A stretch of DNA of 55,554 nt from an uncultured Clostridia bacterium (GTDB taxonomy: Bacteria; Bacillota; Clostridia; Christensenellales; CAG-917), in assembly GCA_934254835.1 (NCBI GenBank), contig CAKQMI010000004.1, positions 1 through 55,554 on the forward strand, in the 5' to 3' direction. Positions 41,456-49,944 of the stretch are shown here, in pieces (position 1 is the stretch's first letter; each line of letters opens with the position of its first letter). The notes under the pieces were generated by a model that saw only the letters and a list, made by a program, of their open reading frames with translations, did no database searches and had not been told where the DNA came from. Position numbers and translations under genes: made by a program.

Positions 41456-41929
41456 TTTCGTGAGGTGTCCTTTTTCCAAAAGTCCCTTGAAATTATGCTG
41501 GCGCAACGCCTCGTACAAAACTATCGCGACGCTGTTGGAAAGGTTCAAACTTCTTATCGATTCGCCCATGGGAATACGGATTGCACGATCGTAATTTTCG
41601 TGCAACAGTTCCTCCGGCAAACCTTTCGTTTCCTTGCCGAAAAAGAGATATGCGTCGTCCGAAAAATTCACCTCGTCATAGCGGTGTTTTGCCTTGGTCG
41701 AGGCAAAGTAATACTCGCCGGGATTCTTCTTAAAAAACTCGTCAAGATTTTTGTAAACGTGCAGTTCGCAATCGCCCCAATAGTCAAGCCCCGCACGCTT
41801 TAAGTACTTGTCCGACAGCTCGAATCCAAGCGGTTCGATAAGGTGCAAAATCGTATGTGTTGCGGCGCAAGTGCGCACGATATTTCCGGTGTTTTGCGGG
41901 ATTTCCGGTTCAACCAAAACTACGTTCAT
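41441..41929 (-). CDS. trmL: tRNA (cytidine/uridine-34-2'-O)-methyltransferase
   Basis: SPOUT-class enzyme that methylates the wobble ribose of tRNA-Leu isoacceptors. The 162-residue protein has the knot motifs EPEIPQNTGNIVRTCAATHT, the FGKETKGLPEELL loop and IPMGESIRSLNLSNSVAIVLYEAL. Full length. It is the last gene of the rex-spoVT-spoVB-mazG-dusB-trmL run; its 3' end is tandemly duplicated. Confidence 0.93.
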   Translation of the reverse strand: MNVVLVEPEIPQNTGNIVRTCAATHTILHLIEPLGFELSDKYLKRAGLDYWGDCELHVYKNLDEFFKKNPGEYYFASTKAKHRYDEVNFSDDAYLFFGKETKGLPEELLHENYDRAIRIPMGESIRSLNLSNSVAIVLYEALRQHNFKGLLEKGHLTKYDDK

Positions 41930-41942
41930 TTATACTTCTTCC

Positions 41943-42872
41943 TTAAAAAAATTCGTCGATAATTCTTAACGTGTCGGCGCGGTTTTTCATCTCGGCAATC
42001 GCGCGTCTGACGTCCTTTGCACGGCGGGTATTTTTGGCGTAAAAACACAACTGCGCTTTCATTTGATTGATGACTGTGCGATCCGGCAAATACTCGCTCA
42101 AAATTTCAATATGTTTCAAAATAGCCGTTTTAGCGTCAAATTCGTACTCTTTATCTTGCAGTTTTGCAAAGATGAACGGTTGACCAAGTGAGGCACGCCC
42201 AACCATTACACCGTCGCAACCCGTCGTTTCTTTCATTCTTAAATAGTCGTCGCGCGTCACGACGTCGCCGTTTCCGATGACGGGAATTTTGACGCTTTCT
42301 TTCACCTTTTTGATGACGTCCCAGTCGGCTTTGCCCGAGTAAAATTGCTCCCTCGTTCTTGCGTGCACGGCAACGGCTTTTCCGCCCGCTTCCTCGATGA
42401 CTTGCGCAATTTCATGCGCGACGGTTTCGCCGTTTTCAAAGCCCGCTCTGATTTTTACTGTGACGGGTTTTTCGGTTGCCGACACCGCCGATTTCACAAC
42501 GTCGTAAACAAGGTCGGGGTTTTTCAAAAGCGCGCTTCCCTCGCCGTTTTTTACCACCTTTGCGACGGGGCAACCCATGTTGATATCGATGATGTTAAAG
42601 TCCTTCAAAGCGGGGTGCTCCACCGCCCTTTTTATGAACTCCGGATCGGCACCGAAAAGTTGCGCCGACACGGGACAGTTTTCCTTTTCTCGTATCGTCA
42701 AAAGTGCCGAAGTGTTGGCGTTGTTGAAGCACAATCCTTTTGCCGACACCATCTCCGTGACGGTCAGCCCGACGCCGTAAACCGAGGCAAGATAACGCAT
42801 GCCCGCGTCGGTATAGTTTGCCATCGGCGCGAGTATCAAATCGTTTTTGAGTTGTACGTTTCCGATTTTCAT
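41943..42872 (-). CDS. dusB: tRNA-dihydrouridine synthase
   Basis: FMN enzyme that reduces uridines in tRNA D-loops. The 309-residue protein has LILAPMANYTDAGMR, the catalytic Cys in DINMGCPVAKVVKNGEGSALL, VKIRAGFENG, AVHARTREQFYSG and GNGDVVTRDD. Overlaps the MazG gene by 4 bp (ATGA). Confidence 0.92.
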   Translation of the reverse strand: MKIGNVQLKNDLILAPMANYTDAGMRYLASVYGVGLTVTEMVSAKGLCFNNANTSALLTIREKENCPVSAQLFGADPEFIKRAVEHPALKDFNIIDINMGCPVAKVVKNGEGSALLKNPDLVYDVVKSAVSATEKPVTVKIRAGFENGETVAHEIAQVIEEAGGKAVAVHARTREQFYSGKADWDVIKKVKESVKIPVIGNGDVVTRDDYLRMKETTGCDGVMVGRASLGQPFIFAKLQDKEYEFDAKTAILKHIEILSEYLPDRTVINQMKAQLCFYAKNTRRAKDVRRAIAEMKNRADTLRIIDEFF

Positions 42873-44284
42873 TTGTAGATTTTCTTTGCCTTGTTCCAGT
42901 ATTCGTCAAGGGTATTGACGTCGTTGACGTCCTTGCCGTCCTTAATAATTTCGCTTTCCATATATTTGAAGCGTTTTACGAACTTGTCGCAGGCGGTTTT
43001 TAGGGCGGTTTCGGGTTCGATATGACGCCAGCGCATCGGATTTATCGCCGAAAACAAGAGATCGCCCGCTTCCATTACGGCGTCGTCGCCCTCCGCTTCC
43101 TTAAACTCTGCTATTTCTTCGTTCAGTTTGTCGAAAGTGCCGTCGATGTCCGCCCAGTCGAACCCGCACTTCACCGCAACTTTTTGGATTTTGTAGGCGT
43201 ACAAAAGCGCAGGCAAGTTTCTGGGGATTTTTTCCATTTTGTCGCTCAAACTCGTATATTCCTTTTCGACGGCTTTTGCCTCGTTCCAACATTTCAAGGC
43301 TTCCTCGGCGGATTTCGCCTTGTTCTGCCCGAAAATGTGAGTGTGGCGATGTATGAGTTTTTCGGCAAGATTTGTCAAAACGTCGTTGAAGTCGTATTCG
43401 CCGTCGGCGTTTCCGATCATTGCGTGGAAAACCGCCTGCAACAAAACGTCGCCCGTTTCCTCGATCATACCGTCCAAGTCGCCCTTGTCAATGGCGTCGA
43501 TAAGTTCATACGATTCTTCCACAAGATTTATCCTTATGCTTTCGTGCGTCTGCGCGCGATCCCACGGACAGCCGTCTTCGCCGATAAGTTTTGCCATAAT
43601 TTCGATGATGTCGTGGGTGTCGAAGCGTTTTGCGGTCAAAAGTTCGTCGGGCGGGATAACCAAAGTGGTCGTGTACGAAAAATTCTTGCCATGGTCGATT
43701 TCGGCAAGGGGTATGTATGTCAAGTTGTCTGTCTTTTTGACAGCGTTGATAAGATAGACTGATTTTTCGTCGCCATAGACGTCGGACAGTTTGATTTTCA
43801 AGTCCCCCGCAAGCAAGCGGTTGTCGATTTCTCTTATCACGACGGTGTGTCGCTTGTCGGGCATAAACGAAACGTCCGCCACGACGTCGTACGCCGAATA
43901 GCTCATCACCGACGTGTCGGGACAAACGGATGAAAAATGCCCGGCGTAGCTTACGCCCGCAATAATTTCGATATCGTCCGTTTTCATTTTCAGTTTTTGT
44001 ACGGTGCCGTCGTCAAAGCCACCGCCATTGACGCAAAACGTAACGTCGCCTTTTTCGTTTTCCGAAAGCAAGGTTTCGATAATTTTATTGTCAAGCTCAA
44101 TAAAATCTTCGGCGACGTCATAAACGTCGTCGAAAGACCGCGCGGGTATTTGGTTTTTTTCAAAATAATCGAATGTCGGCGTCTTTGCCGTTTTTACAAA
44201 AATATTTTTTGACTTTTTCAACGCCTTTTCGGCGCGTGCGGTCAAATCGTCTTTTAACAGTCCAAGTCCTATGACGGTAATCAT
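42869..44284 (-). CDS. mazG: MazG-family pyrophosphohydrolase with N-terminal SAM-methylase-like domain
   Basis: A 471-residue two-domain protein like Bacillus YabN. Residues about 1-215 resemble the tetrapyrrole (corrin/porphyrin) methylase fold but the glycine-rich motifs are weakly kept. Residues about 225-471 are a double MazG domain: GCPWDRAQTHESIRINLVEESYELIDAID with the EExxE metal site, then ETGDVLLQAVFHA, and a second copy ending EAGDLLFSAINPMRWRHIEPETAL. MazG hydrolyses non-canonical nucleoside triphosphates. It directly follows spoVB, as yabN follows spoVT/yabM in Bacillus. Confidence 0.9.
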   Translation of the reverse strand: MITVIGLGLLKDDLTARAEKALKKSKNIFVKTAKTPTFDYFEKNQIPARSFDDVYDVAEDFIELDNKIIETLLSENEKGDVTFCVNGGGFDDGTVQKLKMKTDDIEIIAGVSYAGHFSSVCPDTSVMSYSAYDVVADVSFMPDKRHTVVIREIDNRLLAGDLKIKLSDVYGDEKSVYLINAVKKTDNLTYIPLAEIDHGKNFSYTTTLVIPPDELLTAKRFDTHDIIEIMAKLIGEDGCPWDRAQTHESIRINLVEESYELIDAIDKGDLDGMIEETGDVLLQAVFHAMIGNADGEYDFNDVLTNLAEKLIHRHTHIFGQNKAKSAEEALKCWNEAKAVEKEYTSLSDKMEKIPRNLPALLYAYKIQKVAVKCGFDWADIDGTFDKLNEEIAEFKEAEGDDAVMEAGDLLFSAINPMRWRHIEPETALKTACDKFVKRFKYMESEIIKDGKDVNDVNTLDEYWNKAKKIYK

Positions 44285-45856
44285 TCAGCACTCCCAAAAT
44301 CGTAGTTTTTCGGATAATTTGCAATACGCCTTTGAAAACGGCACGCCCGCAAGTTCGTCCTTGTCAAAGACTTTTGCAAACGCCGACAGCAAAATATATA
44401 CGACGGCGGATGCGACTGCGCCCGTTATCAACGACAGCACAGAATTTTTGATATAAATATCAAAAAACCACGCTACGAAAAACATTATAGCATTTATTAC
44501 CACGATTGTACTAACGTTTTTCACGAGTTTCGGATTTTTTCCCGTCATTTTATAAAAATCGTGCGCGTTCAAAATCAGTCCGACGGCGGAAAACACGATA
44601 AGACCGTATCCCGCGCCGAACACGCCGTATCTCAAAAGACAAATCGCCGTCACCGAAATTTTGAGAAGCACCGAAAAACCGTTGTTGAAAATTATCTTTT
44701 TCGTGCCTCCCGTCGCCATAATCATATTGGCGTAAATTTCACGAAGCGCATTGAGCGGGACTGTCGTGCAAGTGATGCGCAAAAGCATTGCGGAAGTTTT
44801 CATTTCGGCGTCCGACAAACGAGGATAAAGCGTCGAAATAATCTTTTCTGAAAACACGAAAGACAACACCGCAAATGGCAATGAAATCGCAAACGCAAGT
44901 TTTACGCCGGACGTGGCGTTTTGGCGCACTTTTTCGACGTTTCTTCTTGCGGTTGCCGACGAAATAACGGGGACGAGCGCGACGCACAATGCGACGCTCA
45001 AAACGACGGGCATATTCACGACGCTCATCACCGTGCCCGAGTATAATCCGTATTCGGCGGTGGCAATTGACGTTGCTTTTCCTGACGCTTTCAGTATGTT
45101 TACGATTAAAATTCCGTCGATAAACTGCGAAAACGGTATGATAAAGCCTGCAATCGCAAAAATAAGCGACGTTTTGAAAACGGCACTTTTTGACTTTTTG
45201 TCGCACGTCGCAACCGCCTCGGATTTATAATTTTTCCCACGGGTAAAGTAAGAAATCACGATATAAATCAGCGCAATAAATTCGCTTATCATTACGCCGA
45301 AAAGCGCGCCCGCCACTCCGTAAATAACGCCGTTTTTCGACAAAACTTTTGCAAGCGTCAGCCCGAGCGCAAGTTTGAAAACCTGCTCAAAAAGTCCCGA
45401 AACAGCCGTCGGAATGACGTCGTTGTTGCCCTGAAACCAACCTCGAAACATCGACAACGCGCCCACGAAAACTATCGCGGGAGCAATGACGTAATAACCC
45501 AAAGTCACGCTTTCGTTGCCTTGCAAAATCGCGATATATTTTGCAAGTCCGCCCAAAATCAAAGCAAGAAAAATCGACGTTGCCGTCACACTTATAAGCG
45601 CGTTTTTCAGCACTACTTTGCTGTCTTTTTTCAATACGTTATTTTCGCTTGTCAGTTTGGAAACCGCCACGGGAATCCCGCTTGTCGTCAGCGAAATTAT
45701 CAGCGCATAAATGGAAAAAACAAGCTGATACATACCCATTCCTTCCGCCCCGAGCACCGACGTCAACGGCACGCGATACAGCGCGCTTATGACCTTTGCA
45801 ATTATCGAAAACGCCGACAAAACCACGGCGTTGCCTGCCATCGTACGCTTTTTCAT
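44285..45856 (-). CDS. SpoVB/MurJ-like polysaccharide flippase (MATE/MVF superfamily)
   Basis: A 523-residue membrane protein with about 14 predicted helices, beginning KRTMAGNAVVLSAFSIIAKVISALYRVPLTSVLGAEGMGMYQLVFSIY, typical of the SpoVB/YabM family of lipid-linked polysaccharide flippases used in spore cortex or wall assembly. GMYQL and GIPVAVSKL are family landmarks. It overlaps spoVT by 4 bp and abuts mazG without a gap, which mirrors the Bacillus spoVT-yabM-yabN block. Confidence 0.87.
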   Translation of the reverse strand: MKKRTMAGNAVVLSAFSIIAKVISALYRVPLTSVLGAEGMGMYQLVFSIYALIISLTTSGIPVAVSKLTSENNVLKKDSKVVLKNALISVTATSIFLALILGGLAKYIAILQGNESVTLGYYVIAPAIVFVGALSMFRGWFQGNNDVIPTAVSGLFEQVFKLALGLTLAKVLSKNGVIYGVAGALFGVMISEFIALIYIVISYFTRGKNYKSEAVATCDKKSKSAVFKTSLIFAIAGFIIPFSQFIDGILIVNILKASGKATSIATAEYGLYSGTVMSVVNMPVVLSVALCVALVPVISSATARRNVEKVRQNATSGVKLAFAISLPFAVLSFVFSEKIISTLYPRLSDAEMKTSAMLLRITCTTVPLNALREIYANMIMATGGTKKIIFNNGFSVLLKISVTAICLLRYGVFGAGYGLIVFSAVGLILNAHDFYKMTGKNPKLVKNVSTIVVINAIMFFVAWFFDIYIKNSVLSLITGAVASAVVYILLSAFAKVFDKDELAGVPFSKAYCKLSEKLRFWEC

Positions 45857-46383
45857 TGCAAAGAACCTGATAAAATACTGGAGGAAAGTTCGACTAGTTT
45901 GACTTTTTCGTCAACGCTTTTTGACGAATTTGACAACAAAATCACCCCGCCCGTGACGTCGCCCGACACGATTATCGGCGAAAATATTTGCGTTTTGAAG
46001 ACGTTGACGTCGTCGCCCGTTATTGCATATCCGTCGGGAAAAGACACCGTGCGCGTCGTCCGTGACGAAAACAAATCCGCCGTGTTTTTCAGCATAAGTT
46101 TGTCAAAATAAAAGTTTTTGTCATACCCCTCAACCGCGATTATTTTGTCGAGGTCGGTGACGATGACAGTGTCGTTTGTCAGCTTAAACAAACTTTCCGC
46201 AACCTCTTCCGAAAACCTTTTTATCCCTTTTAATGCGGAATATCTTTTCAAAATAAGGCTGTTTTCGTCAACGAAAATTTCCATTTCCTCGCCCTCGCGC
46301 AGGCGCATTGTACGGCGGATTTCTTTTGGGATAACCACCCGTCCCAGCTCGTCGATTCTTCTTGTGATACCCGTATTTTGCAT
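45853..46383 (-). CDS. spoVT: SpoVT/AbrB-family transcriptional regulator
   Basis: A 176-residue protein: N-terminal AbrB swapped-hairpin DNA-binding domain (about 1-50, GITRRIDELGRVVIPKEIRRTMRLREGEEMEIF) and a C-terminal GAF-like domain as in Bacillus SpoVT, a forespore regulator working with sigma-G. The start at 46383 has GGGAGG and seven T as spacer; that site lies in the 3' arm of a terminator-like hairpin after rex, so expression may depend on how that hairpin folds. Confidence 0.88.
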   Translation of the reverse strand: MQNTGITRRIDELGRVVIPKEIRRTMRLREGEEMEIFVDENSLILKRYSALKGIKRFSEEVAESLFKLTNDTVIVTDLDKIIAVEGYDKNFYFDKLMLKNTADLFSSRTTRTVSFPDGYAITGDDVNVFKTQIFSPIIVSGDVTGGVILLSNSSKSVDEKVKLVELSSSILSGSLQ

Positions 46384-46416
46384 AAAAAAACCTCCCGCTG
46401 TAGTATCCGCAGGAGG
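46381..46416 (-). terminator. terminator-like hairpin that contains the spoVT ribosome site
   Basis: On minus: CCTCCTGC (46409-46416), 10-nt loop, GCGGGAGG (46391-46398), then seven T and the spoVT ATG. The stem has 8 pairs including one G-U. The 3' arm is the Shine-Dalgarno sequence, so the same hairpin could end rex transcripts and block spoVT translation. Confidence 0.6.
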
Positions 46417-46434
46417 CAACTATTTATGCGCAAA

Positions 46435-47067
46435 TTATTGCTGATTTATCTTGTAGGACAAAACGAACAGGCTGTCGCTCATATTGATGTTTTCGCACAC
46501 GACGTCCTCGGCGACGTTGGACAAATCGACGGGCGCAAAGTTCCAAAACTTATTTACGCCAAGCCTCACGAGGTTTTCGGCGACCTCCCGTGCGAATTCC
46601 TTTTGCACGCAAATCGCAGCGATATCGACGGGGTGGGTGTTTATGTACTCGGCAAGTTTATTGACGTTCAGCACCTCGACGCCGGCGGGGACTTTCTGAA
46701 TGACGGTTGGATCGACGTCGAACATTGCGCGCACGTAAAAACCGTCGTCCGAAAAACCGACGTAGCGCGCCAACGCCTTGCCGATATTTCCGCAACCGAT
46801 GATGATGATATTGTGCTGTTGGTCAAGCCCCAAAATCGACGCGATTTCACTGCGAAGTTTGCCGACGCTATAGCCGTAGCCCTGCTGACCGAATTCGCCG
46901 AAGTTGGAAAAATCCTGCCTAACCTGCGACGCCGTGACGCCCAGATTTTTTGCAAGCTCGGAACTCGAAACGCGCTTTACGCCGTCGCGTTCAAGTTGCT
47001 TTACATACCTGTAATATCGTGGAAGCCTTTTGATGACCGCTTCCGAAATGCCCTGTTTTTTTGCCAT
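46435..47067 (-). CDS. rex: redox-sensing transcriptional repressor Rex
   Basis: Senses the NADH/NAD+ ratio and represses fermentation and respiration genes. The 210-residue protein has the winged-helix domain (about 1-78, VIKRLPRYYRYVKQL and SQVRQDFSNFGEFGQQGYGY), the Rossmann motif GCGNIGKALARY and the C-terminal swapped helix. First gene of the operon with spoVT and spoVB; such a link suggests redox state and sporulation genes share a transcript here. No clear Rex operator was spotted in its own promoter. Confidence 0.94.
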   Translation of the reverse strand: MAKKQGISEAVIKRLPRYYRYVKQLERDGVKRVSSSELAKNLGVTASQVRQDFSNFGEFGQQGYGYSVGKLRSEIASILGLDQQHNIIIIGCGNIGKALARYVGFSDDGFYVRAMFDVDPTVIQKVPAGVEVLNVNKLAEYINTHPVDIAAICVQKEFAREVAENLVRLGVNKFWNFAPVDLSNVAEDVVCENINMSDSLFVLSYKINQQ

Positions 47068-47086
47068 AGTTTTATCCTTTTATGAT

Positions 47087-47115
47087 ATTTTAGCGACTTA
47101 GTATCGATAAGTCAA
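47087..47115 (-). promoter_or_regulatory. promoter of the rex operon
   Basis: TTGACT (47110-47115), 17-bp spacer, TAAAAT (47087-47092) on minus, 20 bp upstream of the rex ATG, which has AAAGGA. Confidence 0.75.
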
Positions 47116-47161
47116 GAAAAATATCTTTTCAAAAAATCCTTTCATAAAAAAACGATGCGGG

Positions 47162-48940
47162 TTATTTCAGCATACCGCCGACAAGTTCTTTTGCGGGCGG
47201 GATATCGCCGATTGTTTTTGCGTAGTGCGCATATTTTACCACGCCGTTTTTGCTGAACGTAAAGAACGCCAGAAGTTGTCCGCCACGCCTTTCGGGATGT
47301 TCGTTTTCACCGCCGATAAGGCTTTTTGCAAGCGACTTGAACATATCCGACGATACCATTTTTTTGATGTCGTCGCCAATCATATCTTCAAAATATTTGT
47401 CGCCCGCGACCATGCTGAACATACTGTTCGCCTCGAACACGTTGTAGCGGTCGTAAAGTTTGCCTTCGACGTCGGGGATAAGTTCGAATGCAAAATCTTT
47501 TTGCACTTCTTTCACCGTTTCGGCGTCTGATTGTATGACCGCCTTTATGTCGCGACCGCACAGTTTCGCAATTTTATTGAGCGTTTTCAATCCTTTAAGT
47601 GCGGTTTTGGTGACGTCACACTCGGCAAATCGCAAAAACGCAATAAAGGTCGACTTCTTGCTTTCGCTTTCCAAATCGACGGTTGTCCCGTCCGCCTTGG
47701 TATAAACGAAGTTGACTTTGTCGCCGACGCGAAGCGTCATCGGGCGCGGTTCTTTGCTGTTTTTAATTTCCGAAAGTTTTTCGTCAAGAGCCGACTTTAC
47801 CCTTTCGAGCGCGCCCAAAAGCGTGTCTTTCGGGCAGGCAAGATTTATCCTTTCAAATCCTCTGCCGGCATCGCCGAACATCTCGCCGTAGTCAAAGTAA
47901 ACCTTGTGTTTTATAAGGGCTTTTTTCAGTTCGACGTGGGTAAGTCCGAGCGCGCGGAAGTCAATCCACTGCAAGTACGTCCCCTCGAGTTTCGACACGA
48001 CCACCGACGGGAAATTCTTTTTGAAAAACTCCTCGGAAGTTTTCGCGTTGTCGGCTATGACCGAAATAAGTTCCTCAAGCCAGCCTTCGCACTCGTTGTA
48101 CGCCGAAATGCACGCGGGATACGCAAAGACGTTGAGGTCCTTCACGACGTTGACAAGAGCAATCGCATTGGCTTTTGCGCGAGCCTCGTCGTTTGGGATA
48201 ATAATGTTGGAGCACTGCAACCCCGCAAGGTTGAACGTTTTGCTGGGAGCCGTGCAAACCGCGATATTTTGTCTGACCTTTTCGCTGATATTCGCAAAAA
48301 CCGTGTGTTTTACGCCCGGCATAATAAGGTCGTTGTGGATTTCGTCGTCGATGATGAAAACTCCGTTGTCGGTGCAGATTTTCCCGACCTTTTCAAGTTC
48401 CTCTTTCGTCCAAACCCTGCCGACGGGGTTGTGCGGATTGCAGAACAAAATCGCTGTATTTTTCGGATCTTTCGCCTTTTTTTCAAGGTCGGCGAAGTCG
48501 ATTTCATAGCGACCGTCCACGTTTTTCAAGACGCTGTAAACGACGTGGCGGGTTTTTGCGATAACCGCCATATCGAACGGGTAATAGACGGGCGTCAAAA
48601 GGATAACGCCGTCGCAAGGTTTCGTCACCGCCTCGATAAGTATCGCAAGCGCGGGCACGACGCCCGGCGTCATCAAAATCCAGTCTTTTCGGACGTCGAA
48701 ATCGTGGCGACGCTTCATCCAATTGACAACCGCGGTGCGATATTCGTCGGTGGCTGTGGTATAACCCAAAACCTTTTCGTTTGCGGTTTTTGCAAGCGCG
48801 GACGAAATTTCCTTGGGCGTCACAAACTCCATATCGGCGACGGACAAAGGCGCAAATTCGGGCGAAGTCACGCCGTATTCGTCCCACTTTATCGAACCGG
48901 TATTCGTGCGGTCAACTTTCGTAACAAAATCGTATTTCAT
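47162..48940 (-). CDS. MalY/PatB-type C-S lyase fused to a peroxiredoxin-like domain
   Basis: A 592-residue two-domain protein. Residues 1-392 are a PatB/MalY cystathionine beta-lyase-like aminotransferase (NPHNPVGRVWTKEEL, DDEIHNDLIMPG, PLP lysine Lys234 in TAPSKTFNLAGLQ, FERINLACP). Such enzymes release sulfide or thiols from cysteine conjugates. Residues about 400-592 read as an AhpC/TSA-type thioredoxin fold: LRVGDKVNFVY, then TFIAFLRFAECDVTK with Cys441 where the peroxidatic or CxxC cysteine usually lies, and a C-terminal DIPPAKELVGGM. The second cysteine of a CxxC is Lys/Thr here. The frame is continuous with one stop, so the fusion is not a missed boundary. AGGGG precedes the ATG. Confidence 0.83.
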   Translation of the reverse strand: MKYDFVTKVDRTNTGSIKWDEYGVTSPEFAPLSVADMEFVTPKEISSALAKTANEKVLGYTTATDEYRTAVVNWMKRRHDFDVRKDWILMTPGVVPALAILIEAVTKPCDGVILLTPVYYPFDMAVIAKTRHVVYSVLKNVDGRYEIDFADLEKKAKDPKNTAILFCNPHNPVGRVWTKEELEKVGKICTDNGVFIIDDEIHNDLIMPGVKHTVFANISEKVRQNIAVCTAPSKTFNLAGLQCSNIIIPNDEARAKANAIALVNVVKDLNVFAYPACISAYNECEGWLEELISVIADNAKTSEEFFKKNFPSVVVSKLEGTYLQWIDFRALGLTHVELKKALIKHKVYFDYGEMFGDAGRGFERINLACPKDTLLGALERVKSALDEKLSEIKNSKEPRPMTLRVGDKVNFVYTKADGTTVDLESESKKSTFIAFLRFAECDVTKTALKGLKTLNKIAKLCGRDIKAVIQSDAETVKEVQKDFAFELIPDVEGKLYDRYNVFEANSMFSMVAGDKYFEDMIGDDIKKMVSSDMFKSLAKSLIGGENEHPERRGGQLLAFFTFSKNGVVKYAHYAKTIGDIPPAKELVGGMLK

Positions 48941-48958
48941 AATTTTTCCCCTAAATGA

Positions 48959-48984
48959 AAGCCCGTGGCAACTGCGACAGGCTT
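48959..48984 (-). terminator. probable weak terminator after recR
   Basis: Stem AAGCC/GGCTT extended inward by further pairs with a mismatch, loop AGTT, then TTTCATTT on minus. The U tract is imperfect. Confidence 0.45.
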
Positions 48985-48991
48985 ATGATTT

Positions 48992-49582
48992 TCAAAGCTC
49001 GACACGGGTGCGAAGAGCGGTGGATAAGGTCATTTCGTCGGCGTACTCGATGACGCTTCCTTCGGGGAGACCGCGCGCGATACGCGTCACTTTCACACCC
49101 AACGGCTTAATAAGCCTTGCGATGTACAAAGCGGTTGCCTCGCCCTCGACGTCGGGGTTTGTCGCGACGATGACTTCTTTCACGCCGTCCAGCCTTTTCA
49201 AAAGCCCTTTTATATCGATGTCGTCCGGTCCGACGTGCTCGATGGGGCTGATTACTCCGTGCAGAACGTGATATACGCCCTTGAAAGACTTAACCTTTTC
49301 AAAGGCTTGAATATCTTTCGGCTCCTTGACGACGCAGATGACCGACTTATCGCGCGAACGACAAATCTCGCACACCTCGTTTTCGTCGTCGGTGTAGTTT
49401 CCGCAAATTTTGCAGAACTTGACCTTTTGTTTGACGTCGCGCAAGGCGTTGATAAGGTCTTCCACCTCGCTGTCGCTCCGCTTTAATATGGAATAAGCGT
49501 AGCGGGACGCGGTCTTTTCGCCCACGCCCTCGAACTTGGTAAATTCCGCAATAAGTTTTGCAAGAGGCTCGATATAAGGCAT
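48992..49582 (-). CDS. recR: recombination mediator protein
   Basis: Works with RecF and RecO to load RecA on gaps. The 196-residue protein has the HhH region GVGEKTASRYAYSILK, the zinc site CKICGNYTDDENEVCEIC, and the Toprim domain with CVVKEPKDIQAFEK and ATNPDVEGEATALYIARL. It overlaps the ybaB stop by 1 bp in the conserved dnaX-ybaB-recR order. Confidence 0.96.
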   Translation of the reverse strand: MPYIEPLAKLIAEFTKFEGVGEKTASRYAYSILKRSDSEVEDLINALRDVKQKVKFCKICGNYTDDENEVCEICRSRDKSVICVVKEPKDIQAFEKVKSFKGVYHVLHGVISPIEHVGPDDIDIKGLLKRLDGVKEVIVATNPDVEGEATALYIARLIKPLGVKVTRIARGLPEGSVIEYADEMTLSTALRTRVEL

Positions 49583-49923
49583 CAGAACAAACCACCCATA
49601 CCGCCTGCAAGCGGTCCCATCAATTCTTCTTGCAACTCGTCCACCTTTTTGACGGCGTCGTTGAATGACGCGACGATGAGGTCCTCAAGCATTTCGATAT
49701 CGCCGGGATCGACAGCCTCGGGCTTAATCTTGACAGCGGTGACTTCCTTATCGCCCGTCATTGTGATTTCAACCATACCGCCCGCCGCCGAGCCGGTCAC
49801 CTCGGAATTTTTAAGTTCCTCTTGTGCGCGTTGCATATCGGCTTGCATTTTTTGCGCTTGTTTCAAGATTTGTTGCATATTTCCTCCGCCGAATCCTCCG
49901 CCGGGAAAACCGCCTTTGCCCAT
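49582..49923 (-). CDS. ybaB: YbaB/EbfC nucleoid-associated protein
   Basis: A 113-residue DNA-binding protein with a Gly/Phe-rich N-terminus, the MQQILKQAQKMQADMQRAQEEL helix and the GMVEITMTGDKEVTAVKI strand region. It sits between dnaX and recR as usual and may act in nucleoid organisation or recombination. Confidence 0.93.
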   Translation of the reverse strand: MGKGGFPGGGFGGGNMQQILKQAQKMQADMQRAQEELKNSEVTGSAAGGMVEITMTGDKEVTAVKIKPEAVDPGDIEMLEDLIVASFNDAVKKVDELQEELMGPLAGGMGGLF

Positions 49924-49944
49924 AATAGATACCTCCGTAATGCG

